A DNA stretch of 64,000 nucleotides, taken from assembly GCA_964531735.1 (NCBI GenBank), contig CAZHGD010000001.1, positions 62,001 to 126,000 on the forward strand, read 5' to 3'. Below the pieces are notes generated by a model that ran no database searches, was not told the origin of the DNA, and saw nothing but the letters and a program-made list of their open reading frames with translations. This DNA is from CAZHGD01 sp964531735 (GTDB taxonomy: Bacteria; Armatimonadota; UBA10988). The position numbers and the translations under genes were made by a program. Shown piece after piece: positions 59,561 through 64,000 of the stretch (its first letter is position 1; every line of letters begins with the position of its first letter).

Positions 59561-59589
59561 TTCATACCCCATGGTCGGCGGCGTGTCAA
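59561..59589 (-). promoter_or_regulatory. Promoter of the Flp pilin gene
   Basis: On the minus strand TTGACA (59584-59589), 17 nt, TATGAA (59561-59566). The leader is about 40 nt. Confidence 0.6.
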
Positions 59590-59618
59590 GCCGACCAGCC
59601 GGCGGCGGTCCGTTGGCG

Positions 59619-59648
59619 TTGGGCGCTCGCGGAGCCTGGTGGTATGAT
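59619..59648 (+). promoter_or_regulatory. Candidate promoter of the sirtuin gene
   Basis: TTGGGC (59619-59624), an 18 nt spacer and TATGAT (59643-59648) preceded by TGG, an extended -10. Confidence 0.45.
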
Positions 59649-59703
59649 GGGACCACCGTTTGGCGCCACTGCCAAGCGTGTCTGCCCCTGGGGCCTGGCT
59701 GCC

Positions 59704-60444
59704 ATGACGTCGTTTCCAACCTGGCTGATCGAGCAACTGCGTGCCGCGCGGCATATCGCGATCCTGACCGGCTCCGGCATCTCCACCGAGAGCGGCATTC
59801 CGACCTTCCGTGACGGTCAGAACAGCCTCTGGAAGGACTTCGATATCCGCGACTACGCGTCGGTCGACGGCTATCTGCGCAACCCGCAACGGGTCTGGGA
59901 CTGGTACGTCGAGCGCCGCGTCCAGATGGACTCAGTCGAGCCGAACCCGGGCCACTTTGCCTTGGCGCAGATGGAGCAGCACGGCGCGCGCGTGTCGATT
60001 CTGACCCAGAACATCGACGGGCTGCACCAACGCGCCGGCAGCAGCGAGGTGATCGAGCTGCACGGCAACATCCACCGCTCGCGCTGCTACCGCGAGCACA
60101 CGCTGGTCGACACCTGGCCGGAGACCGCTGAGCGGCCACCGCGCTGCCCGGACTGTGGCGGCCCGTTGCGCCCCGATGTGGTCTGGTTCGGTGAGATGCT
60201 GCCCGACGAGGCGCTGGCAGCGGCCGAACGCGCCGCTCGCGAGTGCGACCTGTTCTTCTCGATCGGCACCTCCGCGGTGGTCTATCCGGCGGCCGCCTTG
60301 CCGCTGGTGGCGGCGCGGCGCCGGACCTCGGTGGTCGAGGTGAACCTCGAGGAGACGCCGCTCACCGACATCGCCCGCAGCTCGTTCCAAGGGCCGGCCG
60401 GGCGCATCCTGCCCGAACTGGTCGCCGCGGCCTGGCCCGAGTAG
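59704..60444 (+). CDS. cobB: NAD-dependent protein deacylase (sirtuin class III, CobB-like)
   Basis: A 246-residue sirtuin. The NAD-binding GSGIS (23-27) and TQNIDGLH (101-108) are intact, and H120 in ELHG is the catalytic base. Y68 and R71 (WYVERR) match the YxxR pocket of SIRT5/CobB that accepts succinyl and malonyl lysine. The zinc site is degenerate: C148 and C151 are present, but the first pair is C128 followed by ER/H132 rather than a second Cys. ATG 59704 starts the family alignment; it lacks a strong ribosome site. A TATGAT motif lies upstream. Confidence 0.92.
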   Translation: MTSFPTWLIEQLRAARHIAILTGSGISTESGIPTFRDGQNSLWKDFDIRDYASVDGYLRNPQRVWDWYVERRVQMDSVEPNPGHFALAQMEQHGARVSILTQNIDGLHQRAGSSEVIELHGNIHRSRCYREHTLVDTWPETAERPPRCPDCGGPLRPDVVWFGEMLPDEALAAAERAARECDLFFSIGTSAVVYPAAALPLVAARRRTSVVEVNLEETPLTDIARSSFQGPAGRILPELVAAAWPE

Positions 60445-60500
60445 CCGCCACCGGAAGGCCACCGCGCCGGAACGCCGAACGGTTCGCCGGAGAGTTGGAC

Positions 60501-61490
60501 ATGAGCGTGCGCGTGGCAGTCGTCGGCGTGGCGGGCATTGGCCGCCTGCACATCCAGCAGTTCGCGCAACTCGACGGTGCCGAGTTGTGCGCGGTCTGCG
60601 ACATCGTGCCGCCGGCGGCCGAGGCGGCCGGCCAGGAAGCCGGTGTGCCGGCCTACACCGACTTCGCCGAGTTGCTCACCACCGAGCGCCCGCAGGCCGT
60701 GAGTCTGTGCACGCCGCCGGCCAGTCACCTGCCGCTGACCGCCCTGGCGGCCGCCCGCGGCGTACACGTGCTGGCCGAGAAGCCGATGGCCAACACCGTG
60801 GCCAACTGCCGGGCGATGATCGAGGTCTGCCGCGAGGCCGGCGTGGTGCTGATGATCGGCCACAAGAAGCGCTATCTGCCGGCGGTGCGGCGACTGAAGG
60901 AGCTGCTGGCCGGTGCCCTGGGGCCGATCCGACACCTCAACTGCCGGTACCCGCATCCGTGGATGTCCAACAAGGACTGGTACTGGTCTGAAGAGGACGG
61001 TGGCGGCACGCAACTCGAGAATGCCGTGCACACCGCCGATCTGCTGCGGCATCTGGCCGGGCCGGTGATGCGGGTGCAGGCCGAGGGCGACAGTCACTTC
61101 GCCGAACACCGCGCGCCGCAGATCAACGATGCCTGCTACACGGTGCGCTTCGCCGGCGGGGCCATCGGCTGCGTCAACACCGGCATGGTCGGTCTGCCGG
61201 CGCTGAACTTCGAGGACCTGTACCTGGCTTGCGCCGACGGCGTGGCCGAGTTGAGCGGCCGTTTCGACAGCCCCGAGGTCCTGCGCTATGCGTACCGGTC
61301 AGCGCCGCAGGAACTGCATACCGAGTCCTTCCCCGATTCCAATGCCTTCGCGGCCGAGATGGCGCACTTCCTGGAGTGCATCGCGAGCGGTAGGACGCCG
61401 CTGACCAACGGCGAAGAAGGACTGGAGGCGGTGCGTCTGTGCCTGGCGGTCAAACAGGCGGTGCGCTCCGGCGAGTCGGTGGCGTTATAA
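60501..61490 (+). CDS. Gfo/Idh/MocA-family oxidoreductase
   Basis: A 329-residue NAD(P)-dependent dehydrogenase. The Rossmann N-terminus has VAVVGVAGIGRLHIQQFAQL; LAEKPMANTVANC carries the EKP motif with the catalytic-region lysine. The C-terminal domain includes NKDWYWSEEDGGGTQLENAVH, where Asp/His of the active site lie. It probably oxidises a sugar, inositol or sugar acid. GGAGAG lies 6 nt before the ATG. The next gene begins 43 nt after its stop, whose codon overlaps a TATAAT. Confidence 0.9.
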   Translation: MSVRVAVVGVAGIGRLHIQQFAQLDGAELCAVCDIVPPAAEAAGQEAGVPAYTDFAELLTTERPQAVSLCTPPASHLPLTALAAARGVHVLAEKPMANTVANCRAMIEVCREAGVVLMIGHKKRYLPAVRRLKELLAGALGPIRHLNCRYPHPWMSNKDWYWSEEDGGGTQLENAVHTADLLRHLAGPVMRVQAEGDSHFAEHRAPQINDACYTVRFAGGAIGCVNTGMVGLPALNFEDLYLACADGVAELSGRFDSPEVLRYAYRSAPQELHTESFPDSNAFAAEMAHFLECIASGRTPLTNGEEGLEAVRLCLAVKQAVRSGESVAL

Positions 61491-61491
61491 T
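61486..61491 (+). promoter_or_regulatory. Perfect -10 hexamer upstream of the aldo/keto-type gene
   Basis: TATAAT overlaps the stop codon of the preceding dehydrogenase gene, about 40 nt before the next start. No clear -35 is found, so use is uncertain. Confidence 0.35.
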
Positions 61492-61533
61492 GCCCTGGTG
61501 CCGATGCCAAGGCGCGGCTGTGAGGTGATGGCA

Positions 61534-62331
61534 ATGCTACCTGTGGTGGATTTCTGCGGTCTGAAGGTGACCCGGCTGATCATCGGGGCCAACCCGTTCG
61601 GTGGCTTCAGCCACCAGAACCGTGAGCGCGACGAGGAGATGGTCGCGTGGAGCACGCCGGAGCGCATCAAGGAGACCTGGGCGCGCGCCGAGGCGGCCGG
61701 CATCAACACGATGATCACCAACAACGAGACGCCGCACGTCATTGAGACGGTGAGCGACTACCTGGCCAACGGCGGCCGGCTGCAGTGGATCGGCCAGATC
61801 AGTTGGCGGCCGTTCGGCAGCATGGAGAACGCCATTGACCGCGCCGTCGAGATCGGCTGCTCGGCGTTCTACTTCCACGGCGGCTACGGCGACGAGTTCT
61901 ACAAGAACCGCGATGAGGCCACGCTGCGGAGTTGGGTGGCGCACGCCCGCCGGTACGAGGTGCCGGTCGGCTGTGCGGCGCACTCGGCCGACGCGCACCT
62001 CTGGCTGGACAGCCTCGACCTGCTCGACTTCCACACGGTCTGCTTCTTCAACTGCGGCAGCCTGCACGCCGGCCGCGGCGAGCGGTTCCACCTCGATGAC
62101 CCGTACAAGGCCGTGGCGGCCATCCAGAAGATCCGCAAGCCGTGCATCGGCTACAAGATCATGGGCGCCGGCCGCATCGACGCGAAGATGGCCTTCCAGT
62201 TCGCCTTCGACAACATCAAGCCGGGCGACGTGGTGAATGTGGGTATGCACCGCGGCGACAAGGACGACATGGTCGAAGAGAACGTCCGCTTCGTCGAGGA
62301 CATCCTGGCCGAGGACGCCGTGCCGGCCTGA
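61534..62331 (+). CDS. Aldo/keto-reductase-like TIM barrel protein
   Basis: A 265-residue protein (MLPVVDFCGLKVTRLIIGAN). GANPFGGFSHQNRERDEEMV and WARAEAAGINTMITNNETP resemble an aldo/keto-reductase-like barrel in which the classical catalytic tyrosine-lysine tetrad is not clear; FYFHGGYGDEFYKN, PVGCAAHSADAHLW and GYKIMGAGRIDA are conserved-looking loops. An epimerase or aldolase role is possible. The ATG at 61534 has GAGG 8 nt upstream; 61528 is too close. It lies between two Gfo/Idh genes, so it may act with them on the same sugar. Confidence 0.7.
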   Translation: MLPVVDFCGLKVTRLIIGANPFGGFSHQNRERDEEMVAWSTPERIKETWARAEAAGINTMITNNETPHVIETVSDYLANGGRLQWIGQISWRPFGSMENAIDRAVEIGCSAFYFHGGYGDEFYKNRDEATLRSWVAHARRYEVPVGCAAHSADAHLWLDSLDLLDFHTVCFFNCGSLHAGRGERFHLDDPYKAVAAIQKIRKPCIGYKIMGAGRIDAKMAFQFAFDNIKPGDVVNVGMHRGDKDDMVEENVRFVEDILAEDAVPA

Positions 62332-62339
62332 GTGTTGCG

Positions 62340-62374
62340 CGGGGGCCTTCACTGCCGATTCGCGAAGGCCCCCG
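62340..62374 (+). terminator. Hairpin after the aldo/keto-type gene
   Basis: An 11-bp stem CGGGGGCCTTC/GAAGGCCCCCG with a 13-nt loop, 8 nt after the stop codon. Confidence 0.55.
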
Positions 62375-62422
62375 GCAGCCGTTGTCGAACCTCCTCGGTG
62401 GACAAGCCCTGAGGAGGTAACC

Positions 62423-63451
62423 ATGCCCGTTCGTCTCGGTTTCGTCGGTACCGGCGGCATCGCTCACCGCCATCTCTCCTGTGCGCAGGCGCACCCCGAC
62501 ATGGAGGTCGTCGCCAGCGTCGACGTCGTGCCCGAGTTGGCCAAGGCGTCGGCCGAGAAGTATGGCGGCGTGGCCTACACCGACTTCGTCAAGATGTATG
62601 ACGAGGTCAAGCCCGACGCCATCGTCATCTGCACGCCACCGTTCGCCCACGGCGACATTGAGGAAGAGGCCGCCAAGCGCGGCATCCACTTCTTCGTCGA
62701 GAAGCCGGTGGCCATCACCATGGACATGGCCGGCCGTGTGCTGCACGCCATCGGCGAGCACCGGGTGATCACGCAGGTGGGCTACATGTTCCGCCTGGCC
62801 GAGCCGGTCATCAAGGCGCAGCAGATGCTGTCCTCGCGCGCGGTGGCCATGGTGCAGGCCCACTACTACATGCCGGGCATGCCGGGCAAGAACTGGTGGG
62901 CGAAGATCGACATGGGCGGCGGCCAGCTCGTCGAGCAGGCCACGCACATGCTCGACCTGGGGCGCTTCCTGGCTGGTGAGGTCAAGTCGGTCATCGGCAA
63001 GACCTCGCAGGTGCGCGACTGGACGCCCCCCGCGGGCTGGGAGAAGAGCGACGGGCTGGTGGGCTACTGGCCCGGCTTCGAGATCCCCGATACCACGGCG
63101 CTGATCCTGGAGTATGCCAGCGGCGCGATGGGCACGTTGTCTTGCTCGCTGATTCCGCAGGTGGCCTGGGACAACGGCTTCAAGGTCGTGGCCGAGAACG
63201 CCCTGCTGACCATCGACGGGCCGAACGTGCGCTGGACCAATGAAGACGGCGCCTACGAACAGAAGGCGGCCAGCGACTGGCCCAACGCGGTGCTGGTCGA
63301 GTTCGTCCATGCCGTGATGGGCCAGGGCCAAGCCACGATCCCGTATGTCGAAGGCATCAAGTCGCTAGCGGTCTCGCTCGCCGGCTACGAGTCGGTGAAG
63401 CGCGGGCACGCGCCGGTCGAGCTGGCGGAGATCCTGCCGGCGGGGGTGTAG
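62423..63451 (+). CDS. Gfo/Idh/MocA-family oxidoreductase, second copy
   Basis: A 342-residue NAD(P)-dependent dehydrogenase. VRLGFVGTGGIAHRHLSCAQ is the nucleotide fold and FFVEKPVAITMDMAG carries the EKP motif; WWAKIDMGGGQLVEQATHMLDL holds the C-terminal active-site His. It is only distantly similar to the gene at 60501. GAGGAGG ends 6 nt before the ATG, the best ribosome site in the window, so it is probably well translated. Confidence 0.9.
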   Translation: MPVRLGFVGTGGIAHRHLSCAQAHPDMEVVASVDVVPELAKASAEKYGGVAYTDFVKMYDEVKPDAIVICTPPFAHGDIEEEAAKRGIHFFVEKPVAITMDMAGRVLHAIGEHRVITQVGYMFRLAEPVIKAQQMLSSRAVAMVQAHYYMPGMPGKNWWAKIDMGGGQLVEQATHMLDLGRFLAGEVKSVIGKTSQVRDWTPPAGWEKSDGLVGYWPGFEIPDTTALILEYASGAMGTLSCSLIPQVAWDNGFKVVAENALLTIDGPNVRWTNEDGAYEQKAASDWPNAVLVEFVHAVMGQGQATIPYVEGIKSLAVSLAGYESVKRGHAPVELAEILPAGV

Positions 63452-63460
63452 CTCTCGTCC

Positions 63461-63494
63461 GGGTCAGGCGCCGGTCCGTACTGGCGCCTGACCC
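63461..63494 (+). terminator. Hairpin after the second Gfo/Idh gene
   Basis: A perfect 12-bp stem GGGTCAGGCGCC/GGCGCCTGACCC with a 10-nt loop, 9 nt after the stop codon. Confidence 0.55.
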
Positions 63495-63517
63495 CGCAGC
63501 AACTGGGGAGTCGCGCC

Positions 63518-64000
63518 ATGCTGACCACCACCTGCCTGTTACTCACGACGCTGGCGGCGCCGCCGGCCGCGCCGACGTTCCAGGAACTGATGAACCCGGC
63601 GCTCTACCCGCGGCCGATGCGCGGCATGAGAGTCGAGCGGTCGCCGGTGACCTACGGCGGCGGTCTCCAGTTGCTGACCACCGGCGCCGTGGTCGACTTC
63701 ATCGGTGGCAGCGGCGAGGTGCGGTTCGAGCAGCGAATCGGGCACCGGCGGCCGATGGTCCGGTTGCGGTTCGGCCGACCGCTGGCCGGCGTGCAGCTCG
63801 GGCAGCAGACCGACGGCTTCGCTCTGGTGAGCGTGGCCCAGCCGAAGCTGTCGGTGCGGCTCAACGGCGACTCGCTGTTCATGTTGCAGGCGCACGAGCC
63901 GGTCGAGATCGCGGTGGACCGGCTGATTGTGCCGGCCTGGAGCGCCTCGCACGGCGCCAACCACCTGCTGGCCGACGAGTGGGGCGGGTTTGGCCTCTAC
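63518..64000 (+). CDS. Secreted protein, N-terminal part only
   Basis: 161 codons are open to the right window edge. GGGGAG precedes the ATG, and the product begins with a signal-like segment (MLTTTCLLLTTLAAPPAAPT). The visible mature part is beta-rich (VVDFIGGSGEVRFEQRIGHR, VSVAQPKLSVRLNGDSLF) and ends near HLLADEWGGFGLY. I do not recognise a family; a glycosidase or binding domain would fit the neighbourhood. Confidence 0.65.
   Translation, partial: MLTTTCLLLTTLAAPPAAPTFQELMNPALYPRPMRGMRVERSPVTYGGGLQLLTTGAVVDFIGGSGEVRFEQRIGHRRPMVRLRFGRPLAGVQLGQQTDGFALVSVAQPKLSVRLNGDSLFMLQAHEPVEIAVDRLIVPAWSASHGANHLLADEWGGFGLY

Noticed and set aside
1..64000. tRNA or rRNA genes
   Set aside because: I looked for T-loop and anticodon-stem patterns on both strands and found none; a covariance-model scan would settle it.

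Overview
The window is about 64 kb of high-GC bacterial chromosome, almost fully coding, with no rRNA, tRNA, CRISPR array or insertion sequence that I could find. The two prepilin-type proteins with H-X9-DG tails, whose N-termini read ILFPVFAKAREKARQSSC, the DUF6785-like membrane protein, the HzsA-related cytochromes, the URO-D paralogues and the many secreted glycan-active proteins together suggest an Armatimonadota-like (or Planctomycetota/Lentisphaerota-like) heterotroph, probably from a metagenome. This is inference from family content, not a phylogeny.

Layout. 1-5823 (minus): a secreted alpha-galactosidase running off the left edge, a sialidase-like Asp-box protein and an M23/PKD protein. 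6221-7701 (plus): two H-X9-DG prepilins. 7702-8708: a non-coding block of palindromic repeats that includes a duplicated end of the second prepilin gene. 8709-12003: a zinc-ribbon membrane protein and a DUF6785-like multi-pass protein. 12234-25721 (minus): an eight-gene, translationally coupled sugar operon (GH2, alpha/alpha toroid, URO-D-like, GH38, two more URO-D-like, GH2, sugar isomerase), with a divergent XRE-cupin regulator at 25851 and overlapping divergent promoters around a near-palindrome. 26574-29186: PPi-dependent phosphofructokinase and a secreted beta-propeller protein. 29190-35893: two large HzsA-related c-type haem proteins with a TlpA-like thioredoxin between them. 36080-39501: lipoprotein, deoxyhypusine-synthase-like protein, small lectin-like protein and YcxB-like protein. 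39824-43093: LacI regulator with its own operator, DegT aminotransferase, XerC/D recombinase. 43143-46125 (minus): mltG-yqeG-aroE-ykgJ cluster followed by a 30-residue basic protein gene with its own promoter. 46260-59281 (plus): TIM-barrel sugar isomerase, CBM9-like protein, aspS, two large secreted glycosidase-like proteins, a duplicated cysteine-rich DUF1284-like protein, a second TIM-barrel isomerase, a stalk/propeller protein and a methyltransferase. 59348-64000: Flp pilin (minus), sirtuin, two Gfo/Idh/MocA oxidoreductases around an aldo/keto-type TIM barrel, and the start of a secreted protein.

Together the genes describe a polysaccharide scavenger: secreted glycosidases and binding proteins release sugars; the regulated operon trims mannose- and galactose/glucuronide-type oligosaccharides inside the cell; isomerases, Gfo/Idh dehydrogenases and PPi-PFK feed them into central metabolism. 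Promoters often look like TTGAC(A/C/T) with a 17-18 nt spacer and a degenerate -10. Strong GC-rich hairpins of 11-17 bp without a T-tract recur just after stop codons.
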